This document shows positions 1 through 7,894 of a DNA stretch of 64,000 nt, piece by piece. The stretch is from contig NZ_CP108067.1 in NCBI RefSeq assembly GCF_036178145.1, positions 1,550,001 through 1,614,000 of the forward strand, in the 5' to 3' direction. Numbering within the stretch: the first letter of the stretch is position 1; every line of letters begins with the position of its first letter. The notes under the pieces are model-generated. The model searched no databases. It saw only the letters and a list, made by a program, of their open reading frames with translations, and was not told where the DNA came from. Source of the DNA: Streptomyces sp. NBC_00273 (GTDB lineage Bacteria; Actinomycetota; Actinomycetes; Streptomycetales; Streptomycetaceae). A program made the translations under genes and the position numbers.

Positions 1-3000
1 GCCCGCTGGATCGGTGAGGCGGGCGAGTGGACGAGCTGTTGGACCATGGGCCTCAACCAGTCCACCCACGGCACTTGGAACACCAACGCCCTGGTCAACC
101 TGCACCTCGCCACCGGTGCCATCTGCCGCCCGGGCAGCGGCCCCTTCTCCCTCACCGGCCAGCCCAACGCGATGGGCGGACGGGAGATGGGCTACATGGG
201 ACCGGGGCTGCCCGGCCAGCGCTCGGTCCTGGTGGAGGAGGACCGCGGCTACGTCGAGGAGCTGTGGGGCGTGCCGAAGGGCACCCTGCGCACCGACGTC
301 GGCCGCGGCACCGTCGAGATGTTCGAGAAGATGGCCGCCGGCGAGATCAAGGCGTGTTGGATCATCTGCACCAACCCGGTCGCCTCCGTCGCCAACCGCA
401 GCACCGTGATCAAGGCGCTGGAGACCGCCGAGCTCGTCATCACCCAGGACGTGTTCGCGGAGACCGAGACCAATGCCTACGCCGACATCGCACTGCCCGC
501 GACGCTGTGGGCCGAGGCGGACGGGGTGATGATCAACTCGGAGCGCAACCTCACCCTGGTGCGGGGGGCCGCCGGCCCGCCCGGCGAGGCCCTGCCCGAC
601 TGGCAGCTGATCGCCCGGGTCGCCTGTGCGATGGGGTTCGCCGAGGCCTTCACGTACACCTGCGCCGAGGACGTGTTCGAGGAGCTCCGGCAGGCTTGGA
701 ACCCGAAGACGGGCTGGGACCTGCGCGGGGTCACGTACGAGCGGCTGCGCTCGGGCCCGGTGCAGTGGCCGGCCGCCCCGGGCGGGCCGGACCGCAACCC
801 GGTCCGCTACCTCAACGACGGGGTCAGCCAGACGCTGGCCGAGCGCCCGGACGGCACCCGCCCCCATCTGGTCTTCCCGACTTCCACGGGACGGGCCGTC
901 TTCTTCGCCCGTCCGCACCTGCCGGACGGCGAACTCCCCGACGACGACTACCCGTTCGTGCTCAACACGGGCCGCCTACAGCACCAGTGGCACACCCTGA
1001 CCAAGACCGGCAAGGTCGCCAAGCTGGGCAAGCTCAACCCCGGACCGTTCGTGGAGATCCACCCGCAGGACGCGGCCGCGCTCGGCATCGAGGAGGGCGA
1101 CGGGGTGGAGGTGGCCTCCCGGCGCGGGCGGGCCGTGCTGCCCGCCGTCGTCACCGACCGGGTCCGGCCCGGGAACTGTTTCGCCCCTTTCCACTGGAAC
1201 GACCTGTTCGGCGAGTACCTCAGTGTCAACGCCGTCACCGACGACGCCGTCGACCCGCTCTCCTTCCAGCCCGGATTCAAGATGTGCGCGGTGACCTTGG
1301 CCAAGACACGGGCCCCGGTCCCCGTGGCGGCCCTGCCGGCCGGCACGGGCGCGGGATCCGGGGCCGCCGGGGCCGGACCCGGATCCGGCCTCGTCACCGC
1401 CACACTGGCTCGTCCCGCGCCGGCCCCCTCGGCCGTCCCCGCGACGGCCGCCCTCGCCTCCGTGTTCGGGCTGGAGGACCGGACCCCGCCCGCCTTCTCC
1501 GACCGGGAGCGCCAGTACCTCGCCGGTTTCCTCGCCGGGCTCGCCTCCGCCCCGCCCGGTCCGGGCGTTCCCTCGCTGCCCGCCGGTGCCCCCTTCGAGG
1601 CCGGACACGCGCTCTGGGTCGACGGCGTCCTCGCCGGCACGTACTCGCGTACGGCGGCCGCCCTGGCCGGCGCTCCCCCGGCCGCTCCGGTCACCGCTCC
1701 CGCCGCCCCGGACCGGCCGGCCCGGCAGACCGTGATCCTGTGGGCCTCGCAAACGGGCAACGCCGAGGACCTCGCGGCCACCGTCGGAGCGGCCCTGACC
1801 GGGAGCGGCTCCCCGGCGAGCGTGCACGGCATGGCGGACTGCACGGCCGCCGCCCTGACGCCCGGCACCGATCTGCTGGTCATCACCAGCACCTTCGGCG
1901 ACGGCGACGCGCCGGACAACGGAGCCGCGTTCTGGGAGTCCCTCACCGCCGCCGACGCGCCCCGCCTCCAGGACGTCCGGTACGCCGTGCTCGCCCTCGG
2001 CGACTCCACCTACGACGCCTTCTGCGGCCACGGCCGCCGGCTCGACCAGCGCCTCGAAGAGCTCGGGGGCCGGCGCCTGCTGCCCCGCGTGGACTGCGAG
2101 CCCGACTACGAGGAGCCCGCGGGACGCTGGCTGGAGCAGGTGCGCGGGGCGCTCGCGACCGCCCCGGACCCGGAGCCCGTCGCGCGGCGACGACCCGCGG
2201 CGGACCGCAACTCCCCCCACACCGCCGGGCTGTCCGGCAACCGGCTGCTCAGCCTGCCCGGAGCCGCCAAGGAGGTCCGCCGGTTCACCTTCGACCTGGG
2301 CGAGGACGGCCCGGCGTACGAGGCGGGCGACGCCCTCGGGGTCCAGCCGGTCAACTGCCCCGCCCTGGTGACCGAATGGCTGGCCGCCACCAGCCTCTCC
2401 GCGGACGCGGAGGTCGCCGTACCCGGCCGCGACCCCATGCGGTTCGCCGAGGCCCTGCACCGGCACCTGGACATCACCCGGCTCACGCCCGACCTGCTGC
2501 GCTTCATCGCCGAGCACACCGGCGACCGCACGCTCAAGCAGCTGACCCGCCCCGACAACAAGGACGGCCTGGCCCGGTGGACCTGGGGGCGCCAGCCCGT
2601 CGACGTCCTGGCCGAGTTCCCGGTCCGGATCGGCGCCCAGGAGTGGGCCGAGCGCCTGCGGCGCCTCGGACCGCGCCTGTACTCGATCTCCTCCAGCCCG
2701 CTCGTCGACCCCCGCCGGGTCAGCCTGACCGTCTCGGTCCTGCGCTACGAGGGGCCGGGCGGGCGCCACCGCAAGGGCGTCGCCTCCGCCTTCCTCGCGG
2801 ACGCCGAACCGGGCACGCCCGTACCGCTGTTCGTGCAGAGCTCGGCGCACTTCCGCCCGCCGGCGGGCTCGGACACCCCGGCGATCATGGTCGGTCCGGG
2901 AACCGGCATCGCACCGTTCATGGCCTTCCTCGAACACCGCCGGGCGCTCGGCCACCGGGGCGGGAACTGGCTGTTCTTCGGCGAGCAGCGCCGCGCCACC

Positions 3001-3318
3001 GACTTCTACTACCGCGAGGAACTGGCGGAACTCCACCGGCACGGCACGCTCACCCGGCTCGACCTGGCCTTCTCCCGCGACCAGCGGACCAAGGTCTACG
3101 TCCAGGACCGCATGCGCGAGCACGGCGCCCAGTTGTGGTCCTGGCTCCAGGACGGCGCCCACTTCTACGTGTGCGGCGACGCGAGCCGGATGGCCAAGGA
3201 CGTGGACCGGGCGCTGCGCGAGATAGCCATGACGCACGGCGGCCTCGACGCGGACGAGGCCGCCGCGTACCTGAAGCAGCTCTCCGCCGCCAAGCGGTAC
3301 GGCCGCGACGTGTACTGA
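1..3318 (+). CDS. Assimilatory nitrate reductase fused to sulfite-reductase-type flavoprotein (5' end outside window)
   Basis: This open frame enters from base 1, so the N-terminus, which would carry the 4Fe-4S and first molybdopterin segments, is missing. About 1105 residues are visible. Residues 16-75 are a molybdopterin oxidoreductase core with the GTWNTNALVNLH and NAMGGREMGYM stretches. Residues 315-435 are the C-terminal dinucleotide-binding domain (LNTGRLQHQWHT). After an Ala/Pro-rich linker, a flavodoxin-like FMN domain begins near residue 577 (WASQTGNAEDLA). It is followed by a CysJ-like FAD domain (RLYSISSSP) and an NADPH-binding segment (GPGTGIAPFMAF), ending in GRDVY. By family knowledge it reduces nitrate to nitrite in the cytoplasm, with NADPH electrons passed through FAD and FMN in one chain. 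The molybdenum genes at 5.2-9.8 kb fit its need for Moco. Assignment to the fused type is confident; substrate is by homology. Confidence 0.9.
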   Translation, partial: ARWIGEAGEWTSCWTMGLNQSTHGTWNTNALVNLHLATGAICRPGSGPFSLTGQPNAMGGREMGYMGPGLPGQRSVLVEEDRGYVEELWGVPKGTLRTDVGRGTVEMFEKMAAGEIKACWIICTNPVASVANRSTVIKALETAELVITQDVFAETETNAYADIALPATLWAEADGVMINSERNLTLVRGAAGPPGEALPDWQLIARVACAMGFAEAFTYTCAEDVFEELRQAWNPKTGWDLRGVTYERLRSGPVQWPAAPGGPDRNPVRYLNDGVSQTLAERPDGTRPHLVFPTSTGRAVFFARPHLPDGELPDDDYPFVLNTGRLQHQWHTLTKTGKVAKLGKLNPGPFVEIHPQDAAALGIEEGDGVEVASRRGRAVLPAVVTDRVRPGNCFAPFHWNDLFGEYLSVNAVTDDAVDPLSFQPGFKMCAVTLAKTRAPVPVAALPAGTGAGSGAAGAGPGSGLVTATLARPAPAPSAVPATAALASVFGLEDRTPPAFSDRERQYLAGFLAGLASAPPGPGVPSLPAGAPFEAGHALWVDGVLAGTYSRTAAALAGAPPAAPVTAPAAPDRPARQTVILWASQTGNAEDLAATVGAALTGSGSPASVHGMADCTAAALTPGTDLLVITSTFGDGDAPDNGAAFWESLTAADAPRLQDVRYAVLALGDSTYDAFCGHGRRLDQRLEELGGRRLLPRVDCEPDYEEPAGRWLEQVRGALATAPDPEPVARRRPAADRNSPHTAGLSGNRLLSLPGAAKEVRRFTFDLGEDGPAYEAGDALGVQPVNCPALVTEWLAATSLSADAEVAVPGRDPMRFAEALHRHLDITRLTPDLLRFIAEHTGDRTLKQLTRPDNKDGLARWTWGRQPVDVLAEFPVRIGAQEWAERLRRLGPRLYSISSSPLVDPRRVSLTVSVLRYEGPGGRHRKGVASAFLADAEPGTPVPLFVQSSAHFRPPAGSDTPAIMVGPGTGIAPFMAFLEHRRALGHRGGNWLFFGEQRRATDFYYREELAELHRHGTLTRLDLAFSRDQRTKVYVQDRMREHGAQLWSWLQDGAHFYVCGDASRMAKDVDRALREIAMTHGGLDADEAAAYLKQLSAAKRYGRDVY

Positions 3319-3331
3319 GCGCGCGGGGTGC

Positions 3332-3745
3332 TCAGGCGAGGTCGAGGAGCTGCTCGTAGAAGCCGCTGAAGACGTAGGTACGGCCGAAGTCCGCCTCGTA
3401 CTCCTCGTACTCCTCGTACTCCTCGTACTCCTCGTACTCCTCGACGATCGGACCGAAATCGGCGACGGCGATGTCGGCGGCGGTGATCCGGTCGGGCGGG
3501 GTCTCCCGGTACGGCAACAGGGTGTTGGGGCCGGACCGGACGATCCGCTCGTGCCCGTGCTTGGTGGTGCCGAACATCTCGTCGGCCAGGTCGCGGATCA
3601 GGTCGCCGACTTCGTGCTCCCCGCGCCCGGGCGCCACGAGCCCGCGCGCCTGCACCTCCTCGAACAGTGCGATGGCCTTCTCCTGCGCCGATACCAGCCC
3701 GTGGACGCGCCTGCCCTCGGGCACGTCCGTCGTTCCGTGCGTCAC
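3332..3745 (-). pseudogene. M24 metallopeptidase remnant with internal deletion and a 9-bp repeat expansion
   Basis: The 137-residue frame starts at GTG 3745 behind GGAGGGAAGCC. It matches the N-terminal half of the short actinobacterial M24 (Xaa-Pro peptidase-like) proteins: RIVRSGPNTLLPYR, then the metal-ligand segment VADFGPI...EADFGRTYVF. Directly after FGRTYVF it jumps to SGFYEQLLDLA, which resembles the extreme C-terminus of that family. Roughly 100 residues, including the later His and Glu metal ligands, are absent compared with the usual 230-250 residues. Between the two Asp segments five EEY units are inserted (see the repeat at 3395-3439). The frame is open, so a short protein may still be made, but it should not be an active peptidase. 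Remnant status is inferred from family structure. Confidence 0.72.
3395..3439. repeat. Five perfect tandem copies of a 9-bp unit
   Basis: The unit ctcgtactc occurs five times without change, followed by a decaying sixth copy (ctcgacgat). On the minus strand it encodes five EEY tripeptides inside the M24 remnant, just before a conserved metal-binding segment. The length is a multiple of three, so the frame is kept. This looks like slippage expansion. Confidence 0.95.
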
Positions 3746-4019
3746 GAGGGCTTCCCTCCGTCGTAGTGGGCGCGCGGCCCGGTCCGCCCCGGCGGCACGC
3801 CCGCGCGTGCTCACGCGTGCCTACGCGTGCCTACGAGCATGGGCAAGCCCTCCCGCGAACGCGCGGGGATGTCGACACCTCCAATCCCGCCTACTCAAGC
3901 GCAGCGCGATCTGGGGATTCGAACGAGCATTTGCCAGGTGATTGTCGAACATCAGCCGCAGATGCAGGATGGTGTCGACAGGTTGCAGGCGGAGGGGGTC
4001 ACATGGTGGGCGAGGGAGA
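3746..4019. other. Spacer without a clear gene
   Basis: About 270 bases between the M24 and PNPOx remnants. No frame here shows a recognisable family. A short direct repeat (acgcgtgcct, twice near 3810-3830) is visible. Base composition is a little less GC-rich at 3900-3990 than in the genes around it. The block probably belongs to the same decayed stretch. Confidence 0.5.
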
Positions 4020-4166
4020 CCACGGCAGCGCCGTCCGCCCGCGGGCCGCGCTCACCTCCTACCGGCCCGAGCCCGGCCCTCAGGTCCGCCTGCGCGGGCC
4101 CGTGCCGCCCGGCTCCGCTACGAGCGGGCCGGGGACGGCTGGGAACGCTTCCGGCTCTGGCCGTAG
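4020..4166 (+). pseudogene. Pyridoxamine 5'-phosphate oxidase-like remnant, two fused ends
   Basis: In one frame (4021-4110) the peptide RPRAALTSYRPEPGPQVRLR resembles the conserved NPRAAL.FYWPE.GRQVRVRG core of PNPOx proteins. In another frame (4110-4166) RLRYERAGDGWERFRLWP followed by a stop resembles the typical C-terminus of that family (LRY.R.GDGW...RLAP). About 90-100 residues normally separate the two. The gene therefore appears internally deleted, frameshifted and without an N-terminus. I judged this from the two peptide signatures by eye; a profile search would confirm it. Confidence 0.6.
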
Positions 4167-4254
4167 GACCCCCACGAACACCCGCACCCGGTGGCACGAC
4201 CGCCGGCGTGCGGCCCCCTCCCCCGTTCCTGCTCACAAGGCGAGGCAACACCGT

Positions 4255-4917
4255 ATGACCACACGGACCCCGTACGGCGGCGGAGCCATCGGCTCGCTCT
4301 CCACTGACCGTTCCCCCCACCGCCGCCCGGACGAGCGCATCGCCCGGTTCGTCGCCGAAGCCCTCGGCGACTCCCGGACCGTTCTCGACGTCGGCGCGGT
4401 CGCCGAGGACCTGCCCTTCGCCGACGGCGAGTTCGACGCGGCGATGACCCTGTTCGGCGTCCACCAGTGGCCCGACGTACGGGCCGGGCTGCGCGAGATG
4501 CGGCGCGTGACCCGAGGGCCGGTGGTCATCTTGACCTGTGACCCCGACGTGGTCAGGGACTTCTGGCTGTACCGGTACGCGCCGGAGGTCCTCGACACCG
4601 AGGCCCTGCGCCACCCGACCGTCGAGGAGCTGGCTTCGGCCCTGGGCGGCTCCGGCACGGTCCAGACCGTGCCCATCCCCCTGGACTGCACCGACGGGTT
4701 CAACGAGGCCTACTACGGGCGCCCGGAGACGCTGCTCGACCCGGCCGCCCGGCAGGCGTGCTCGGCCTGGAGCTTCGTCGACGACCGGGTCCGCGAGCAC
4801 TTCGACCGGACCCTCCGCGCGGACCTGGAGTCCGGTGCCTGGGACGAAGAGTTCGGCCACCTGCGCCGTCGGCCGACCTACGAGGGATCGCTCGTGATCG
4901 TGCGCGCGACCCCGTAG
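4255..4917 (+). pseudogene. Class I methyltransferase missing its SAM-binding loop
   Basis: The 220-residue frame from ATG 4255 has a good methyltransferase body: LPFADGEFDAAMTLFGVHQW, then LREMRRVTRGPVVILTCD and a long C-terminal part ending YEGSLVIVRATP. Motif I begins normally as TVLDVG but is followed at once by AVAEDLPFADG. The GxGxG loop, the acidic ribose-binding residue and about 30-35 further residues are missing, so the SAM pocket cannot form in the usual way. The frame is otherwise open to the end. It may be translated, but loss of activity is the likeliest reading. It sits between two other remnants. Confidence 0.7.
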
Positions 4918-4945
4918 GAAGAACCGGGGGAAGAGGAAGAACGCG

Positions 4946-5207
4946 ATGTCAGTACCCGACCGGATGGACGAACGGCTGCGCGCCCTGGGGCCGAACTCGG
5001 TTCGGCGCTCGCCGATCCGCGCCTCACGGGCGGGGGGCCGCACGCCGAGCTCCTGGCGCTCGCCGCCGAGGCGGGCTGGACGGTGGCCGGATGGCACTGC
5101 GGTCATCTGGTCGGGGCGGATCCCTCGACCGGATCCTGGAGGTCCATCCGGTCGTCGGGCCCGGCGGTTTCGGCGGCTCGTACAAGCGGCTGCTGGACCT
5201 CGTCTGA
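4946..5207 (+). pseudogene. C-terminal fragment of an M24-type peptidase, frameshifted
   Basis: Near 4981-5125 one frame reads HAELLALAAEAGWTVAGWHCGHLVGADP, here split by position: HAELLALAAEAG then WTVAGWHCGHLVGADP. A second frame then gives LDRILEVHPVVG and GGFGGSYKRLLDLV before a stop at 5205-5207. In intact short M24 proteins these pieces are consecutive: the helix with the conserved HxGHLVG, then the ILEVH metal segment, then the terminal GGF..xLLDL. A frameshift and a deletion of about 35 residues separate them here. It complements the C-terminal part lost from the remnant at 3332-3745, but on the opposite strand. It could be a second copy or a rearranged part of the same gene. Confidence 0.6.
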
Positions 5208-5226
5208 CGAGCCGCCGGTCGGGGCG

Positions 5227-6459
5227 TCAGCGGGCCGTCAGGACCAGGGGCGCCGGAGCGCCGTCCGTCCAGTCCGGGAGGATCGCGGCGAGCGCGTCGC
5301 CCACGGCGGCCCCCTGGAGGAAGGCGGCGCGGTGCCCGTCGGCGATCCTCGCCCGCCCGCCGTCCCAGGCCACGGGTACCAACCGGGTCAGTCCGGGGGC
5401 GGGCCGCGCCCGCCCGTGCACCGGTACGCACGGCAGGGGGCCGAGGGCTCGTCCGGACAGGCCCGCGATCAGGGGGCCGAGCAGGGTACGGGCGGCGACC
5501 AGGGCGGCGTACGGGTTGCCCGGTAGCCCCACCACCCAACGGTCCGGGGCCAGTTCGGCGAGCAACATGGGATGACCGGGCCGGCAGGCGACCGTGTCGA
5601 CGACCATCCGCGCCCCGGCATCGTCCAGCAGTCGGCGCAGCTGGTCGGTGGCGCCGACGGAGGTGGAACCGGTGACCACGACGATGTCGGCGCCCCGCAC
5701 CGCGTGCACGGCCGCGGCCAGCCGCCCGCTCGGCCGGTCGGGGACGTACCGCACCTCTTCGGTCTCGCCGCCGAATTCGGCGACCAGCGCGGGGAGCAGC
5801 GGCCCGAGGGCGTCGCGCACCCGGCCGGGAGCCGGAACCCCCGCGTGAGCCAGCTCGTCGCCGGTGACCAGGACGCCGACCCGGGGGCGCGGCCGCACCG
5901 GCAGGGTGTCGTGGCCGCACGAGGCGGCGAGTCCGAGCAGCGCGGGACCGATCCCGGTGCCGGCGGGGGCGAGACGGCGGGCCGCGGGGGCGTCCTCGCC
6001 CGTGCGCCGGATGTGCCGGCCCGGCTGCGGCAGCGGGCCGGACACCCGGCCGTCGTCCGTGGTCACCGCCGACTCCAGCGGCAACACGGCGCGGGCGCCG
6101 GCCGGTACCTCGGCCCCGGTGGAGATCTCCACGCACTCCGCCGCGCCGAGCACGCCCGCCCAGGGCGCGCCCGCGCGGACGACGGCCCGCACCCGCCAGG
6201 GGCCGGTGCCGGACACCGCATAGCCGTCCATCGCGGCCGTGTCGAAGCCCGGGAGCGGCTGAAGGGCGGGCAGGCCGTCGGCCAGGGTGAGTCCGGCGGC
6301 GTCGCGCAGGGGCACCGTACGGGCGGGCAGCGGGCGTGCCGCGCCGTGGGCCAGGACCCGGGCCCGCGCCCAGTACACGACCGGTGGCCGTGCCGGGACC
6401 CGGGGCGCGACGGCGGGGTCGGGCGTGGGCACGAGGGCGGGTGCGGTCGTCGGAGGCAT
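5227..6459 (-). CDS. MoeA-like molybdopterin molybdenumtransferase
   Basis: About 410 residues. The frame shows FDTAAMDGYAV near the N-terminus, a MoeA domain-II region (EISTGAEVPAGA, HIRRTGED), the MoaB/Mog-like domain (VGVLVTGDEL, VVVTGSTSVGATDQL) and the closing segment RPGHPMLLAEL...VVGLPGNPYAAL. MoeA inserts molybdate into adenylylated molybdopterin, the last step of Moco synthesis in the cytoplasm. ATG 6459 was chosen because the family core begins soon after; a TTG start at 6492 is possible. The neighbouring nitrate reductase and Mod transporter support the role. The sequence is somewhat divergent (STSVGATD instead of the common GGVSVGxxD), so a paralogue with lower activity cannot be excluded. 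Confidence 0.85.
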   Translation of the reverse strand: MPPTTAPALVPTPDPAVAPRVPARPPVVYWARARVLAHGAARPLPARTVPLRDAAGLTLADGLPALQPLPGFDTAAMDGYAVSGTGPWRVRAVVRAGAPWAGVLGAAECVEISTGAEVPAGARAVLPLESAVTTDDGRVSGPLPQPGRHIRRTGEDAPAARRLAPAGTGIGPALLGLAASCGHDTLPVRPRPRVGVLVTGDELAHAGVPAPGRVRDALGPLLPALVAEFGGETEEVRYVPDRPSGRLAAAVHAVRGADIVVVTGSTSVGATDQLRRLLDDAGARMVVDTVACRPGHPMLLAELAPDRWVVGLPGNPYAALVAARTLLGPLIAGLSGRALGPLPCVPVHGRARPAPGLTRLVPVAWDGGRARIADGHRAAFLQGAAVGDALAAILPDWTDGAPAPLVLTAR

Positions 6460-6565
6460 GAACACGACTGTCGACCCGGGGCGTTTCCGCAATCCCCCCG
6501 GGAGGGTTGCGGTTGCGCTCCGATCCGCTCACCCGCCGCGTCACGCGGGTGTGAAGCCCGGGGGA

Positions 6566-6715
6566 TCAGGCGGCGGCGAGGGAGATCTCGGTCGACTTGA
6601 TCAGGGCGACGACGGAGGTGCCGGAGGCCAGGCCGAGGGCCTCGACGGCGTCCTTGGTGATCGCGGCGGTCAACTCGCCGCCCTCGACGGAGACCTTCAA
6701 AACACGCCTCACATG
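6566..6715 (-). pseudogene. C-terminal half of a molbindin (Mop/TOBE) domain
   Basis: The minus-strand frame encodes RRVLKVSVEGGELTAAI followed by LGLASGTSVVALIKSTEISLAAA, which matches the second half of a Mop/TOBE molybdate-binding domain. An intact 68-70 residue molbindin starts with a segment like LSIRNQLxGTVxSVxxGxAMA; here that part is absent and upstream codons (to 6826) do not resemble it. A start at a GTG near 6715 would give only about 50 residues. Binding normally needs full subunits in a hexamer, so function is doubtful. Its place between moeA and modA is the usual context for a mop gene. Confidence 0.6.
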
Positions 6716-6844
6716 GTCGGAAACGAAACTGCAAGCACTTCTGTGACCTGCGTCATGCCCGAACGTACCCGATGGAGTAGGGGGCCCGGAGCGCCCCCAT
6801 CGCATTCGCCAACCGATTGGACGCAACCTCCTCGCGTATTCCAG

Positions 6845-6878
6845 AAAGGCCCGAGGTCCTCTTTCTTCATGGGCCTTT
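6845..6878. terminator. Hairpin with AAAGGCCC/GGGCCTTT stem
   Basis: AAAGGCCC at 6845-6852 pairs with GGGCCTTT at 6871-6878 around an 18-base loop and runs into a short T stretch. It lies in the divergent gap between the mop remnant and modA, so it may end antisense or leader transcription rather than a gene. Confidence 0.5.
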
Positions 6879-7060
6879 TGCCTGCTTGAACTGGGACTTT
6901 TGACCCGGTCGGCCGAATCTGGACCTCATCGAGCGGGGGGTGACGAATTGCAGATGCCGGCCTGCCGGTGGTCCATTGGCAGCAAATGCAGCACCGTTCC
7001 CCCATCTCATGCCGTGCGTGACTGGGATAGGGATGTCCGGACAGGAGAACACATCCCGCC
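6879..7060. promoter_or_regulatory. Upstream region of modA
   Basis: This gap in front of modA holds GC-rich inverted segments (GCCGG-CCT-GCCGG near 6956-6970, and TTGCAGATG/CAAATGCAG-like arms around 6949-6994), so a structured leader is possible. I could not recognise a ModE box or a Moco riboswitch core. Confidence 0.35.
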
Positions 7061-7894
7061 ATGCGCTTCCTCTCGTACCTCCGACAGCGCCGGGCGGCCG
7101 CCGGCCTGTTCGGCGGCGCCCTCCTGATTCCCTTCCTGGCCGCCTGCGGCAGTGGCAGCACCGGCCTCTCCGCGGCCGCCGCACCGACCGCCTCCGCACC
7201 GACCGCCTCCGCATCGGGCTCCGTACCGGCCGCGAACCTGACCGTGCTCGCCGCCGCCTCCCTCACCGACGTGTTCAAGACCATGGGCGCGCAGTACGAG
7301 AAGGAGCACCCGGGTACGAAGGTCACCTTCTCCTTCGCCGGTTCGCAGGAACTGGCCGCCCAGGTCGGGCAGGGGGCTCCGGCCGATGCCCTGGTCACCG
7401 CGGACACCAAGACGATGGACGGCCTCAAGGCGGAGACCGGGACCCCGACGGTGATCGCGAAGAACGAGCTCGTGATCGCCACCGCTCCGGGCAACCCCCA
7501 CCAGGTCGACTCCCTGAAGGACCTGTCCGATCCCAAGCTGAAGGTCGTCCTGGCCGCTCCGGAGGTCCCCGCCGGGCGCTACAGCCAGGAGGTCCTCGAC
7601 AAGCAGGGCATCACCGTCAAGCCGGTCTCGCTGGAGCCGAACGTACGGGCCGTGCTGTCCAAGGTGGAACTGGGCGAAGCGGACGCCGGCCTCGTCTACA
7701 AGACCGACACGACCGCCGCCAAGGGGAAGGTCGGCGCGGTCGACATCCCGCCCGACCAGAACGCCATCGCCTCCTACCCGGCCGCCACGCTGAAGGCCGC
7801 CAAGAACACCGCCGCCGCGAGCGCCTTCGTCCAGTGGCTGTCCTCGCCCGAGGCCCAGAAGATCCTGCAGGAGGCGGGCTTCCAGCAGCCGTGA
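7061..7894 (+). CDS. modA: Molybdate ABC transporter substrate-binding lipoprotein
   Basis: The 277-residue protein begins with a basic segment, a hydrophobic stretch and the lipobox LAAC (Cys near residue 28), so it should be a lipid-anchored extracellular protein. The mature part starts with [13 protein letters not shown] and has [25 protein letters not shown] and GLVYKTD, all typical of ModA. It captures molybdate or tungstate and hands it to the ModBC transporter. The stop overlaps the GTG of the next gene (GTGA at 7891-7894), so the two are translationally coupled. ATG 7061 follows the lipoprotein signal exactly. Confidence 0.95.
   Translation: MRFLSYLRQRRAAAGLFGGALLIPFLAACGSGSTGLSAAAAPTASAPTASASGSVPAANLTVLAAASLTDVFKTMGAQYEKEHPGTKVTFSFAGSQELAAQVGQGAPADALVTADTKTMDGLKAETGTPTVIAKNELVIATAPGNPHQVDSLKDLSDPKLKVVLAAPEVPAGRYSQEVLDKQGITVKPVSLEPNVRAVLSKVELGEADAGLVYKTDTTAAKGKVGAVDIPPDQNAIASYPAATLKAAKNTAAASAFVQWLSSPEAQKILQEAGFQQP

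Noticed and set aside
976..3237. Long minus-strand open frame of 753 codons opposite the nitrate reductase
   Set aside because: It mirrors the GC-rich codon pattern of the real gene, is Gly/Arg/Val-rich without domain motifs, and has no credible start. It is a shadow frame.
3905..3935. tRNA-like T-arm on the minus strand (CGTTCGAATCCC)
   Set aside because: No five-base stem, acceptor or anticodon arm can be formed around it.
6879..7060. Possible Moco riboswitch before modA
   Set aside because: Structured segments are present, but none matches a riboswitch core I can recognise, so it is listed only as an upstream region.
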